Below the pieces are notes generated by a model, which saw only the letters and a program-made list of their open reading frames with translations, did no database searches and was not told where the DNA came from. The position numbers and the translations under genes are program-made. Positions 34,671-48,129 of a DNA stretch of 64,000 nt are shown piece after piece. The DNA lies in NCBI RefSeq assembly GCF_010093815.1, contig NW_022985565.1, forward strand, positions 1 to 64,000, read 5' to 3'. This DNA comes from Pseudovirgaria hyperparasitica. Taxonomy: Eukaryota > Ascomycota > Dothideomycetes > Acrospermales > Acrospermaceae. Position 1 is the stretch's first letter, and the number at the start of each line of letters is the position of its first letter.

Positions 34671-36163
34671 CTATAAGAAAAATCGAATTTATAATTAGGT
34701 TTAATAATAATATATTCCTTAAAATACTAGTACCTATATCTAACTAGTAGAAAGATTATAGTAACGCTTCGTATATTAATTTAGTAGTATTTATATAGTA
34801 AATTAGGGTCTAATATATAATAAAGACTAGGAGGGCACTTAACTAGAGCTATACTACCATATATTCTATTATACTACTAGTTAAGTATATAATAAGTAAA
34901 ATAGAACTAGAGATAGATATTAGATAGCTTCTATAGTTACTAATTAAACGTATTCTAGAATATAGTAATAGTATAATACTCCTTAGCCTTAGATAGAATA
35001 TAGATAGTATACTAGAAGTAAAACGAAATATAAACCAGCGACTAATATATAATAGTATAGATAGCTATATATAGATTATACTTAAATGAATCTATCCTTC
35101 CGTCTCTAATACTATACTCGCTATAACTAGTATAATAATAGTAATAGAAAGCTACTATCTATAACGGTAGAGATACCCATAGAGATAGTATTATAGATAG
35201 TAGATAGTATTATCTAAACGACTCGACCCTTCCTCTAGTAATACTATATATACTACTATTAGTACCCGGAAAGCTATAAGACTAATCTATAAACTCTAAA
35301 GATAGTAACTTCGAAAGCCTTAGAAGTACCTTAGATATAGAGGATATAGATCTCGATTATAAAGAGTAATAGAATAATAAAAAGGGTACTAGGGGTAGTA
35401 AGAGTAGTACGCGTGTTTAGCCAAGGTAATATAATACTAATATAAGACGGGTTCTATCTATAGTATATTAGTATATACCTAATTCTACTAGCTATATAAC
35501 TATAGTACGTATATTTAATTAAGATATTAATATACTAGTATAAGCCGGCATCTATCTATTTTATATCGGTATACGCCTAGTTCTACTAGCTATATTATTA
35601 CTCTAATTATATTTGTATAAGATCTATACTAATAATTAAATATTTACTTATATACTTTACTTTCTCCGTACTTTACGAAATTATATTATAATTGGTAAAT
35701 ATAGTAACTTAACCTCTACTACCTAAATATAGTTTTTAACTCTTATCGCTACTAACTCTATCTTATTACCTATAATCTAAGTTATATATAGAAATATATA
35801 AGTATAGTAAGAGTTACGACCGTCCTAGCTCGACTACTAGCTATAGAATAGCTAACTATAATATATACGTACGACGTACGGAGGCCTTAAGTATTAGCGC
35901 CTTTCTACTATATATCTAGTACCTCTAAGGTCTATACCGACTACCTAAAATAAGTTATAGTATATATAGAGATACTATTATTAAGATAGCATGCGGAAAA
36001 GTATTATAAGAGCTTAAAAATAGTAGTATAGATACTACTATACTTATTAGAATAGTTAAGGAAACCATTACTAAAGAATTTAATTAGTATATCGTGGCTA
36101 TAGATAGTAAGTTAGTACTAATAGTTACGGCCATAGATATAATAGAGGCTAAACTAGATATAG

Positions 36164-37325
36164 ATATACTAGCTATAGATATATAGTTATAGTTACTATT
36201 AGAATATAAAGAGAAAGAGAATATAGAAGATACTAAAATAGAAGACGACGTAATAAGTATACTTAGATATATATATATACTCGGTACTAGATACTAATAT
36301 TAGAGTAGTATTAAAGATAGATGCGGCTATAATTACTAACTTAGATAATCTCTCTATAAGTACCGTTATATCTAGCGAAGCTTATATACGCGTAAATATA
36401 CTAGCTATAGATATATAGTTATAGTTACTATTAGAATATAAAGAGAAAGAGAATATAGAAGATACTAAAATAGAAGATGACGTAATAAGTATACTTAGAT
36501 ATATATATATACTCGGTACTAGATACTAATATTAGAGTAGTATTAAAGATAGATACGGCTATAATTACTAACTTAGATAATCCCTCTATAAGTACTATTA
36601 TACCTAGTAAAGCTTATATACACGTAAATATACTAGCTATAGATATATAGTTATAGTTACTATTAGAATATAAAGAGAAAGTAGTTATAGAAGATACTAA
36701 AATAGAAGATAACATAATAAGTATACTTAGATATATATATATATACTCGGTACTAGATACTAATATTAGAGTAGTATCGAAGATAGATACGGCTATACTT
36801 ACCGACTTAGATAATCCCTCTATAAGTACCGTCGTATCTAGCGAAGCTTATACACGCATAAATATACTAGCTATAGATATATAGTTATAGTTACCGTCGG
36901 AATATAAAGAGAAAGTAGTTATAGAAGATACTAAAATAGAAGATAATATAATAAGTATACTTAGATATATATATATATACTTAGTACTAGATACTAATAT
37001 TAGAGTAGTATTAAAGATAGATATAGCCATGCTTACCGACTTAGATAATCCCTCTATAAGTACCGTTATATCTAGCGAAGCTTATATATACGTAAATATA
37101 CTAGCTATAGATATATAGTTATAGTCGCTATTAGAATATAAAGAGAAAGTAGTTATAGAAGATACTAAAATAGAAGACGACGTAATAAGTATACTTAGAT
37201 ATATATATATACTTAGTACTAGATACTAATATTAGAGTAGTATTAAAGATAGATATAGCTATAATTACCGACTTAGATAATTATATAATAGATACCGTCG
37301 TGCCTCTAGATACTAGTAAAGCTTA
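36164..37325 (+). repeat. 232-234-bp tandem repeat, 5 units
   Basis: Units start at 36164, 36396, 36628, 36862 and 37096 with ATATACTAGCTATAGATATA. The 234-bp units equal 78 codons and read through as ...YKEKVVIEDTKIEDNIISIL... followed by DTNIRVV and LTDLDNPSIS blocks. The 232-bp units differ by one TA in an internal (TA)n tract. High similarity between units suggests a recent expansion or gene conversion before RIP. Confidence 0.9.
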
Positions 37326-40261
37326 TCTATAGTTACTAGTAGTAAAGAGAATACTCTCGAATAATATAGTAAACCCTATAGATTCTCCTAAACGCTTAAA
37401 ACTAGAATATAGTATACTACTAGATATTAACCGGTAGATACTTAAGTACTAGGATCTAATCGGGTTAATAGACAATTTATATAGTAGAAATATATTAGAT
37501 ATATTAGATAATATATTAGTAGATAATATTACCTTTATTACTTATCCCCTAGGCGATAAGTCTAATAAAGATAAAGTAAAACTAGATACGGATAACGATC
37601 TTCTAGTAGATAATAACCTTAGTATAAAACTTTAGGAAGTATAAGTTATACTAAGTAGTAAGTAGAAATATATACTACTATACTAATATATCTATAGAGT
37701 ATTTACCGTTAATAACTCTAATAAAGTAATCTAAGCTATCTCTTATTATATAGAAGAGATATAGTTACTTACTATAAGTATATTTAGACTCGCGCTAGAT
37801 AATCTAATAAAGGACTTCGGCTATATATCTATTCTATATCTAGCCTTTAGTATAAGTAGGTTATATAGACTATAGGCCGGCTAATTACTCGCGGTAGTTA
37901 CTATATTTAAGTAGCGGACGGGTCCGTAGAACTACTAGATCTTAGTAGATAGTCTAGGGCTAGAGAAGACTATTATACTTATAATATTTATCTACCTTAT
38001 ATTCTATTAGGACTTTCTACGCGATAATATAGAACTATATCTAGAAAAGTATCTTCTACCGACTTAAGACCTAGGCATAGATAGAAAGTACCTAATATAA
38101 TCTCTATATCCGATTAAATATCTATATAGCTAGACTAATGAATTTAGTAAGGTGCCCTACCTCTAAGAACTATTTATACTATACTATCTAAGGAACCTTC
38201 TAGTATTATATTAGCTATAGCGCTTTAACTAGATATACTATAATGCGGATAGTATATTTACTAATAAAATCGATAAACGGAACCTAATAAAGATAGTAGT
38301 ACGGTTAGCGTACTCGAAAACCCTTCTTAATATCTCTAATATCTAATAACTCTTATCTATAGACGTATACTATCTAGCTAAGAGGTACCCTAACTCCGAA
38401 TAGGAATATCACGATAATATTAGTAATCCTATGAAATACGAGACCGGTAAGGAGTATATTACTAAGAAGTAGTTAATTTATGTTAATAAGACCGCTACTA
38501 TTAAATTCCCGTTATAATATACGAAGAATAATATAGTCTATACTACTATCTAAAGTATAGAGATCTAATATATTATAAACTTCGCTAGATACATAGTTCG
38601 AAAAGAGAAGAAGGCGAAAAAATTTAGCGCTAATATTATTTAAACCTATAATATAGTATTTATTAGTATATTTATAGTAGACGAGTTCTATACCTTAAAA
38701 AAACCTATAATAAAATAGTATAGGTATACGCGACTTAATCCCTTTATATTTAGTATATAGGTTAGTATAACGCCCCTCTTAAATAGTCTATTAGATATTT
38801 TATCGGCTATTAGAATAGATATTCTAGATCGGTTACCTAACTACATTAACGATAATACTACTAAATTAGTATTCAAGAGTATATAGAAGGGATCTATAAA
38901 AAAGATAGTTATAACGTAGTTAAATAAACTCCTCTCTTAAATAAAAAACAAGCTAGTAGAGATAATAGCCGGTATAGTTAGTATAGTATTAGAAACTATA
39001 GATAGTAAGCGTATACTACGTATAGTAGCCGATTAGTATTTACTATTTATTCTATAAAGGGGATAACTAAGTAAGTAGTTTAACGGAAAGAACTATCTAT
39101 CTATAATAGTAACTCTAGTAGTAGATATTATATATATCGCCGCTATAGATATAGAGAAGCGGGTCGTATAGTTATATAAGAATAAAGGCCAAAGGCTCCT
39201 TAAATAAGCTATTGCCTAGGGTAAATCGAACGGGCTCGGGTATAATATATACTACTATAAGGCTAGGCTAGCTACTATATATATACTACTTATATACCTT
39301 ACTAATAAAAGGATAAGTAAGGAATATATTAAAATTAGGCTTATATATCTATTAATAGATAATAATAGTATACTAGATAGAGTGATTGTTAATCCTATAC
39401 GCGAATTACTCCCCTAGCTAGATAATAGTATATAAAAGAATATAATCTTACTAGCTTTAAAAGGAGTCGCTTTAAAGGTAAACTAGCTCCATAAGCTTAT
39501 TAATAAAAAGATTTATAATAAAAATACTAAATACACGCGTTAAATGTTTACTAACTAACTAGAGAAAATCGTAATTATATCTACTATACTAGTAACTATA
39601 ATATTCCTATATATAGTAAGTATTTATATTAGTACTTACTAGTAACATAATTTACTAATATATATATAGGCACTACGTTTATATATAAAATTAAAAATAT
39701 TAGTATATTTACTAGCCGGCCTAAGTATATCTAGTATAAATAAGGTATACTAAGATTTTAGGTTGAATAAGTTAGATTCTCTATATATTTTACTAGCCTT
39801 AGCTTTATAAGTCTATAAGGGATAAGACCTAATAGTTACTAGTTATATTATATTAGTAGACTAATATCTATATAAGAAGACATGGCCATAGATAAATATA
39901 AGATATTATTACTATAGATAATATTAGTCTATAGTATATATATATACTTTAGTTTTAGACTATTTAGGGGTTAAGAGTAGACTTACCGCGTTAGACTAGG
40001 TAATCGAAAGTATAAGGAAATAAGCCTTAGACCTAGAAAAAGAAGATATATCTATAGTAGCGATAACTATACCTAATATACTAGTATTAGATATATACTT
40101 TAGTAATCCCGTAGAGATATAGAAGTAAGTAAGATAGTTAGTTAAGTAGCTTCTAAGAGACTAGATAGTATAGTAGTATAAATATAAACTACTATTTACT
40201 TATAATTATATATCTATATATATATATACGTAAAGAGAAATAAGATATTTATTCTATACTA

Positions 40262-40460
40262 GTATATAGTAGAACGTTACTATATATACCGGTATATAAT
40301 AGAATATTCTAATATACGCCGGTATATTATAGGATATTTCTAGATACTTAAAATATAGTCGTAATATAAAGTAGTATTACTATTATATACCGGTATATAG
40401 TAGAACGTTACTATATATACTAGTATATAATAGAATATTCTAATATACGCTAGTATATAA
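40262..40460 (+). repeat. Direct repeat pair with TACCGGTATA motifs
   Basis: About 70 bp starting GTATATAGTAGAACGTTAC occurs twice (about 40262-40336 and 40391-40460), each with CGCCGGTATA or CGCTAGTATA near its end. It follows the SNF2 C-terminus. Confidence 0.7.
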
Positions 40461-40489
40461 CGGAATTAAATATTTTCTTAATATTTAAT

Positions 40490-40665
40490 AGAATAATTCT
40501 AGAAGAACCGGGATAGCTCTAGAAGAACTAGAATAACTCTAGAAGAACTAGAATAACTTAAGAAGTACCGGGACGACTCCGGGAGGAATAGGATAACTCT
40601 AGAAGTACCGGGATCTATTTAGAATAACTTTAGAAGTACCGGAAGACCTAGAAGTACTAGGAGCG
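40490..40665 (+). repeat. About 20-bp minisatellite
   Basis: Imperfect units of the type CTCTAGAAGAACTAGAATAA or CTCTAGAAGTACCGGGAT are repeated eight or nine times, just before the copia fragment. Confidence 0.7.
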
Positions 40666-40684
40666 TCGTATCTTTTCTAATGTA

Positions 40685-41035
40685 AATTAGACGGTTCTAT
40701 AGATAAATATAAAGCTAGATAGATAGCTAAAGGGTTTCTTTAAAAATATAATATTAATTATAAAGAGACTTTTACTTCTACCTCTAAACCTAGTATTATA
40801 AGACTACTATTATCTATATTTAATTATCTAGATTAGGAAATATACTAATAGAATATAAAATAAGCATTTCCTAACACTAAACTAGATAATAATAGTACTT
40901 ATATATAACTTCCTATAGAATTAGAAGATTATATATTAGAAAAAACTCTAAAATCTTCTAGAAATAAAGAGACTATAGATACTATAATATCTATTATAAA
41001 GAATAAAGAATATAATAGAGTTATATATCTCTTAA
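40685..41035 (+). mobile_element. Copia-type element, first RT segment (fossil)
   Basis: Plus-strand sequence resembles the N-terminal part of a Ty1/copia reverse transcriptase (the KYKARxVAKGF-type and TSKPxxIRLLL-type regions are recognisable). It starts abruptly next to a minisatellite, so the upstream part of the element is absent here. LINE B splits it; its continuation is 46342-47587. It is broken. Confidence 0.75.
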
Positions 41036-41274
41036 GAAGCGACTTCCTTTACATCCCCAAGAGGCCAACTTGGTCCATTCGGGGTAATACAGCGAGATAC
41101 ATACCTTAATCGATAGAGTATACCGAGTATACTAACTACTACTATACGCACGTACGTGTAGCGTCGAAACCAAGACGTTATCGCCGTATAAAGATATATA
41201 TATACCCTCTTAAAATCCTTATAGAGATAGAGGTATAGACTACGCTATTAGAACGCCGATACGCTAACCCCCTT

Positions 41275-41305
41275 TTATTAGTTAAGGGTAGCCCTTAACT
41301 AATAA
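41275..41305. repeat. 31-bp LINE palindrome, B 5' side
   Basis: A perfect dyad, same motif and position as in copy A, just before the ORF1 start region. Confidence 0.9.
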
Positions 41306-41307
41306 AT

Positions 41308-42770
41308 ATAGCGGCCTTAGGCACCGATATACCCCGGTATATACCGGATATACCCCCACCGGTACGATAGAAAAGGCCATATAGCGATATTACTAAGGGT
41401 AACTATATACCTATCTAAAACGTAGAATACACCTAAAGGCGCACGCCGCCATAGATAGACGGAATAAAGGGGACCCCGAGAGGGGAAACCCTTCTAGATT
41501 ATATCGACTACTAGATAGTACGTATAGAGAAGGAAGCCGGAGAGAGCTAGAAGACCCTTCTATATATATTCTAGAACCTTATCTAGAATCTAAAGGGAAT
41601 TATAGAGGAGGAGAAGAAGATATAACTAGGAGGACCGGAGGGTAGGCTCGACTAAATGGAGGCTAGCCTACGTAGAATCTAGGAGGAACTTACTTAAGGT
41701 AAGCGCCCTAGTATATAGGTATAAATAGTAGTAATACCGGAGGCTATACCACGGGCCCCCTAGACCGGCGACGTGGTATATAGTATATATATCGTAATCT
41801 AGAATAAGGACACCCTAGTATAGGTCTAGTAAGTATCCCTAAAGGATATAGTAAGTAAGATTAATAAATAAAAGGGAATATAGTTAAACGTTATCGCTAC
41901 TAAACTCACGCTAGGAGGAGTAGTACTTACTATAATAATAAATATCGCGTAGTAGACTATCTCGCGCGATCCGAACGCGATTAGTAGTATCTTTCTAGGC
42001 GCCTCTATTAGGGCGGCCATATACCCGATATAGGTATACTCTATATCTATAAGCGGATAGGTTATTGGAGAAGAGGATATTACGCGGATAGAATAGTTAA
42101 ACGAGCGAAAATACCTAGGGATTAAGATCGTAAGAGTATAGTAGAAGAATATATAAGGAATTAAAACTAGATTAAAGGTATACTCTACTATAATAGTAGA
42201 GCTTAAGGACCCCGCCCTCGCGTATCGAATTATATAAGAGGGATTCCTAGTAGAAGAGGAGCTTCTTATAGCGGAACCATGGGATAGAGTATAGGCGATA
42301 ATATAGTACTTTAACTATTAGAGATACGGGTATACGGCATAGCGGTACTTCTAAAAGACTAGGTATAGATAGTATCGATAAGAATATAGTACCTAGGAGT
42401 ACCCCTACGGGACATAAGGAGAGGGCTAGAGAGATAGGGATATGGCGAAGTACTCTAACTACGACGGTAAGTACCCGTCGTGGTCGGCTACGTGCGCGAA
42501 ACGCAAATAGGTTACCGAATATATCTACTTAATCCGGATAAAGGGAGTAAGGTAGCTATAAACGATACGACCTACTACCGTTCCTCTCTTTACTATAATA
42601 CTACTACTATAGACTACCTCCTTACGAGGAAGCGGTTAGAAATAGTAAACCGTCCTAAGAAAGCTAATAATAGAACGGCCCCGAGGAATTACTAAGGCCG
42701 CCGCTATACGAGGATAGTCGCGTCTTAGAGGAATAAATATATAGGTCTATATATTCCCTAGCACCTAATA
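41308..42770 (+). pseudogene. LINE B ORF1 remnant
   Basis: Collinear with LINE A ORF1; the start codon position reads ATA. The zinc-knuckle-like region and the GKYPSWS-type block are near 42360-42500. Many RIP-type stops. Confidence 0.7.
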
Positions 42771-42774
42771 AGAG

Positions 42775-45700
42775 ACTAAGATATACTCCTAATTATATAG
42801 GTAAACGTATAGTATAAACGTAAGAACTAGGCGATACTCCTTAAGGAGACTAGAGCTATAATACTTACTATATAGGAGCCATATAAATACTACCAGATAA
42901 ATAAACTAATAACACACCTAGAATATTATATAATATACCCCCTAGGACCGGAGAGGAGAGTCCTCTTCCATGTCTATAAGTCTATTCTACTCTTATTATG
43001 GTTGTATACTAAACGGGATAACCTCTAGATAATACTACACCTCTAGACGAATATCGGACCCCTCTATATATATAATATATATAATTAGAACCGATCGCTT
43101 TAGGCGGATAATATGCTTAAGGGCACTACCGAGCTAGAATAATATATCCTCCTAGGAGACTTTAACCTCTATTATAGCTAGTAGGGTAGACTAACCGTTA
43201 CCCGCGAAGAGCTTCGAGCTAGAGAACTACGTACCTAATACTACGGCTTTCTATACCTTCTTATACTAGTAGGATAGATTACCTAGCGAAAATATAAATA
43301 AGATAAGGGCGGATCCATACTCGGCCTTACCCTAGCTACTAGATACATTTATAATAGGACTTAATACTACCGCCTAAGCCTTATATAGATAGACTCCGAC
43401 CATGAATATATAGAGACCGTAATAGACGTATCTATCCCTTAAGACTAATAAGGGCGATAGCTATAGAAGAATACTAACTAGGAAAAGTACCTAAAGGACC
43501 TAGAATTAATAATCCTAGACCCGTCTATAGTCGACGTATCTAATGGCCTAGCCATTAACCAGGCCGTGAATATACTCCTATAGGCGTACTAGGGAGTAAG
43601 AGATAAACACGTACCGTACCGAATATATAGACCCCTAGACCCGAAAAGTATACCTTAAGTATAAGAGCATAGGCAAGAAGTCCGGAGATTATATACACGT
43701 ATATACTATAACCGCACACCTAAAGCGTAGGATAAATAGAGAGAGGCGAGAAGATAACGAGATAAGGTTCTCCGTAACGAGCGACGTAAATAGTAGTATA
43801 TAGTTACGGATAGATATACACGTAATACTACTAGACTATAGTATATAGTAAAATGGGCTAAAAGTACCGCCTCCCCGACACCTATACCACTTATACCCCC
43901 TCTTATATATTAAGAAAAGACGTACTCTACGAGCCTTAAGAAAATAGAGATTCTATAAGAGGTTATATTCCCTCTCCTAGAACCCGTAGACCTATTAGAT
44001 ATTAACGGCACGGAATACCCGGAAGCCGTAAGTATCCCTAGGGAAATTATAGACGACGATATACTCGGCGCTATTAAGACACTCCTAAACGATAAAGCGC
44101 CCGGGCTAGACGGAATTCCGAATTAATGCCTTAAGAGGACCATATAGGCGACCTTACTAATTATAGGCCATATATTCCGAGCGTGCGCCCGTATAGGATA
44201 CTACCCATAGAGCTTCCGAACTATATATATAGTTATACTCCTAAAACTAGGGAAGAGTCTAAACACGCCGAAGGGATAGAGGCCGATCGCCCTTCTCTTC
44301 TACCTTAGTAAGATACTAGAAGCTATGATTACTAAGAAGATAAGTATAGTAGTATAGGTACACGGCCTTCTCCTAGTAAACTAGAAGGCGAAGGTAGGAA
44401 GCTCCCTAATCACGGCTATTTAATATATCCTCGAGATTATCTAGACTATATAGAAATAAGGACGAGTCGTCACGCTACTCTCCCTAGATATAGTAGGGGC
44501 GTTTAATAAGGTAAACTATATAAGACTTATCTATAACCTCCGGATAAGGCGAATACCTAAGTAGATTATACGATTTATATAGTCCTTCCTTACGTAAAGG
44601 ACTACTTAAATATATATCCCTAGATACCGAAGTAAATATAAGGAGACGGTATACGGCATCCTATAAGGGAGCACTATCTCCCTAATCCTCTTCCTCTTCT
44701 TTATAGTAGACCTTCTTTAGGGAATAGAATATATAGAGATAGTCGGATACGCGGACGATATATACCTCCTCGCGGTCGATAGTAGTACTAGTAGAATATA
44801 TACACGACTCGAACGAGACCACGAGAAATACGTCTAGTAGGTAAAGCGCCACGGAGTAAAATTCGCACCTAAAAAATACTAGCTTATATACTTTATTAAC
44901 TACTATAGAGGATAGGCTACTAGGGAGGGGGCACGTCGCCCCTAAATCGACGCCTTTATAGAACCACTAGTATAGAGTATACGAGCACTCGGTGTCATGA
45001 TTAATAATAAGCTAAAATAGAGACCATAGGTGGTACACGCCGTCTCTAGAGCCCTCTAGATAGAAACCGCTATACGCCGGATTACGGTATCCACGTAGAG
45101 AATAGCCTAGAATAAGGCGAGATAGCTATACGTCTCCCTAGTACGCCTAGCCTTTATATACGGACACGAGTACTAGTATACGGCCCTTATATAAGCTTAG
45201 CGGGTAAAGCTTAAGTCTATATAAAACCGTATACTCCGCCTTATCTCTAGCGTATATAAAGCTACTAACACGATACTCCTCTAACGCGAGATAAACGTAA
45301 CGAGTATATAGAACTTCTACTAGATATAGAGACTTATATACTTTACTAAATAATAAGTATAAGAACGTGGAGGAGATAGAATATATATCTTCGCCGTACT
45401 ACGTACACGTATCCACGCGTATTACTAGGCCCTCCCTACTATAGAATAAACTCGAGTATAATATAAATACTATATAGAGGCGGACTCGAGCTAGACCGCG
45501 TAGGAGGTTTAAAATAACCCGGATACCATCCCGAGCTAATAGAGCCCTAAGGAGCTTAGCCGCGTTATATAGTCGTGGATCTAGAATAAATAGAGGGAGG
45601 TACTTAAAGCCTAGTAGGCCTCCTAATAGAATAGGTATCTAGAATAGATCTAAGGGCCTTAGAAGGAACCGAGTAAATAGATATATAAAGGGCTAACGAA

Positions 45701-45985
45701 GGCCTAAGTATCTATACTCCTCTAAGCCCGAATAGGCGCCATAGGTCTCCTATATTACCTCTACTAGAGAGGTGTCCTAGATATATCTCCCTAGTATAAG
45801 GACTACGGCCGGAGAGGTATAATACGCTACTACCTCGCGACGTGCTCTAGCCTCTATACCCTAAGATAAGCCCTTGTCCGTATAACGAGGACCTCTAATA
45901 TTACGCGATAGCTTAATAAGTACCCTAAGGACGTCGCCTAATAGATGCTTATATACCTTCCTCTCCCCTAGTTCTAGTAGACCCG
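42775..45985 (+). pseudogene. LINE B ORF2 remnant (endonuclease-RT-RNase H)
   Basis: Collinear with LINE A ORF2. The endonuclease region includes LLGDFNLYY near 43135. The RT active site reads VGYADDIYLL near 44740 with both catalytic Asp retained. The C-terminal Cys-His region lies near 45790. RIP-type stops interrupt the frame throughout. Confidence 0.8.
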
Positions 45986-46063
45986 CGTATATATACCGGA
46001 AGAAGCCTAATATATGCCGGAAGAACCCCGGTATACGTCGGAAGAACCCCGGGAGAACCGCGA

Positions 46064-46094
46064 TTATTAGTTAAGGGTAGCCCTTAACTAATAA
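46064..46094. repeat. 31-bp LINE palindrome, B 3' side
   Basis: A perfect dyad about 235 bp before the (TTA)n tail. Confidence 0.9.
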
Positions 46095-46341
46095 TCTCCG
46101 TACCTACACGTGCTACCTAAGGGTAAACTATTATAATATAGGCTATAGGCCCATAGGTAGCCCCTAGGGCTATATATATATAAAGAACGAGAGGATAGAT
46201 AGAGCGTAGTTATGGATATAAGGGAGTTTTTCCTATTCGTAGGTTTCTTCTTATATAGTAGCTTAGACTAGAGGAGGCATGCGCCTATAGAGTAGTACTC
46301 TACCTAGTTTACTAATATTATTATTATTATATATCTCTTAA

Positions 46342-47587
46342 ATAAAGCTCTATATAGATTAAAGTAGACTAGTAGATAATAGTAATTACTACTAGCTAGT
46401 ATATTAGAGGGTCTAGACTTTATTAATCTAAAATTAGATAATAGTATTTATATTCATAAATATAAATATATTATTCTAGCTATCTATATAGATAATATAT
46501 TAGTCTTCTCTAAAAATTTAGAAGATATTAATATACTCTATAAGGATATATCTAGAGTCTCTAAATTAGAAGTATCTAATTTAGAAGAAATAAAGGAATT
46601 CTTAGGAATAGAGATTATAAGAGATAGAAAACGAAAATCTCTTATTATTTCCCAAAAGAGCTTTATTAATAAGATTATATCTAAATATAATAAAGCTACT
46701 AATAAGCCTAAGGATATATCTATCTCTATAGAAGTTAAACTATCTAAAAATCTAGATAAAAGTAATTCTAAGCTTATAGAATAGTACTAGTAAGAGATAG
46801 AGTCTTTAATATATATATCTATATTTACTAGATCTAACTTAGTCTATTCTATAAACTATTTTACTAGATTTATATCTAATTCTAGTCTAGAATATTATAA
46901 ATACTTAAATAACTACCTATAGGGTTATTTAATTAAGACTAAGGATTTAGTACTAGATTTAACTCTAGACTCTAGTTCTAATCTAATCTCTAATTCTATT
47001 AATCTAATAGGAATTAGTAATTCGGATTAGGGAGGGAATATAGACTCTAGAAAATCTACTACGGGTAATATATTCTTATTATCTAATAAGAATAAAGAAG
47101 ATAGTAATATAGCTATTAGCTAGCTATCTAAATTATAAAAAATAGTAGCTATTAGTTTAGCTAAGGCCGAATATATAGCCTTAAAAGAAGCTACTAAAGA
47201 GAGTCTATTCTTAAATAATTTTATTAAAGAACTCTTTAATAGTAACTCTAATATTAAAGAGTATTATAAGGTCTTTAATAAAATAAATACTATTAAAATA
47301 GACTCTTTAAGTACTATAGAACTAGCTAAAAACCCTATATACTATACTAGGACTAAGTATATAGATATTACTTATTACTTTATTAGAGAAAACCTAAGCT
47401 CTAATAAAATAGAACTAGTTTATAAAAATACTAGTACTATATTAAGTGATAATCTAACTAAATAAACTAATAAAGAGAAATTTTAAGACTTTATTAGTAA
47501 AATTAGACTTATAAATATCTCTTAAGACTATTTATACTATTCTATATATATTTATATATATATATACCTTATAAAACTTAAGAGGGT
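46342..47587 (+). mobile_element. Copia-type element, RT/RNase H segment (fossil)
   Basis: Continues the copia element after LINE B. The KALYxLKQ-type RT region is at the left junction, an active-site-type YVDxxL region near 46490, and a copia RNase H region near 47120-47200. A short purine tract (about 47579-47587) precedes the LTR. Broken, with many breaks. Confidence 0.8.
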
Positions 47588-48060
47588 ATATAAACTCTAC
47601 CTCTACTATCTAATAACTTTCTATAAGGTATTTCCTTATTAGGAATAGCTTAATATTAGTAATCGACCTTACTAATATTATCTACTTATATATATAAATA
47701 CTCTATACTCTTATAGAAGTTTCTAGAACTCTCTAGAAACTTCTAGAGGTCTTTAGAAATATAAACTTCTATAGAATTCTATAAGATTCTACTATAGAGT
47801 CTATAAGTTCTATAGAATTCTACTCTACTCTATTCTATTCTAAGGAAACTACTAGAGCTATAGAATATATATATATATATCTAGAGGTCTAGAAGATTCC
47901 TATTATTAATACAGAGAAGAATCTAGAATATATAAGGAGGAATATATAAGGAACGGTCTCTCTATATATTTAGTTCTCTCTCTATCTTGTCTTTACTTTA
48001 AGAATTATACTATATTCTTATTATCTTTAAGCTATACTCTACTAATCTATTTATTATATA
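47588..48060 (+). repeat. Copia-type LTR
   Basis: Starts TATATAAACTCTACC after a purine tract and shares its first part with the minus-strand LTR fragment at 1-97. The right boundary, near 48060, is a guess from where copia gag-like sequence begins soon after. Only one LTR is present between copia sequence on both sides. Confidence 0.6.
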
Positions 48061-48129
48061 ATAGTCTATTATAGCTAGATTCTATTATATAACTCTATTT
48101 AGATATATATTCCTTATATAAGGAATATT

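Larger units (their letters stand above)
34200..40220 (+). pseudogene. SNF2-family ATPase gene remnant with internal repeats
   Basis: A large plus-strand gene, perhaps 2000 codons. The N-terminal part (34200-36160) is a frame without recognised domains, including a 24-bp repeat. A block of five 78-codon repeats follows (36164-37325). The C-terminal half is a SNF2 ATPase: VDSLGLEKTI at 37945 (Walker A, family form DSPGLGKT), VDEFY at 38677 (DEAH-like motif II), then SITPLLNSLLDIL, and KKTWP...YRQYQSIVYIYTLV at 39874-39945, matching the family's WNP-E-QA-GR-RIGQ-PV-VYRL motif VI. The three motifs are in the same phase. SNF2 proteins remodel chromatin or translocate on DNA. It is dead by RIP-type stops. 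Confidence 0.7.
41036..46326 (+). mobile_element. Tad-like LINE, copy B (inserted in copia)
   Basis: A full-length 5291-bp LINE with a (TTA)n tail and the perfect 15-bp target duplication TTATATATCTCTTAA (41021-41035, 46327-46341; the start overlaps the tail). Its 5' end (CGACTTCCTTTACATCCCC) is the same subtype as copy D/E, to which it is very similar. It carries both family palindromes. It is dead through RIP-type stops but less degraded than F. Confidence 0.93.

Noticed and set aside
36848-37030. Minus-strand 60-codon frame
   Set aside because: It is the complement of one unit of the 234-bp repeat in the plus-strand SNF2-type gene.
41826-42695. Open frames at 41826-42020 (minus) and 42480-42695 (plus)
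   Set aside because: Both lie in LINE B ORF1; the first is antisense and the second is out of the ORF1 frame.
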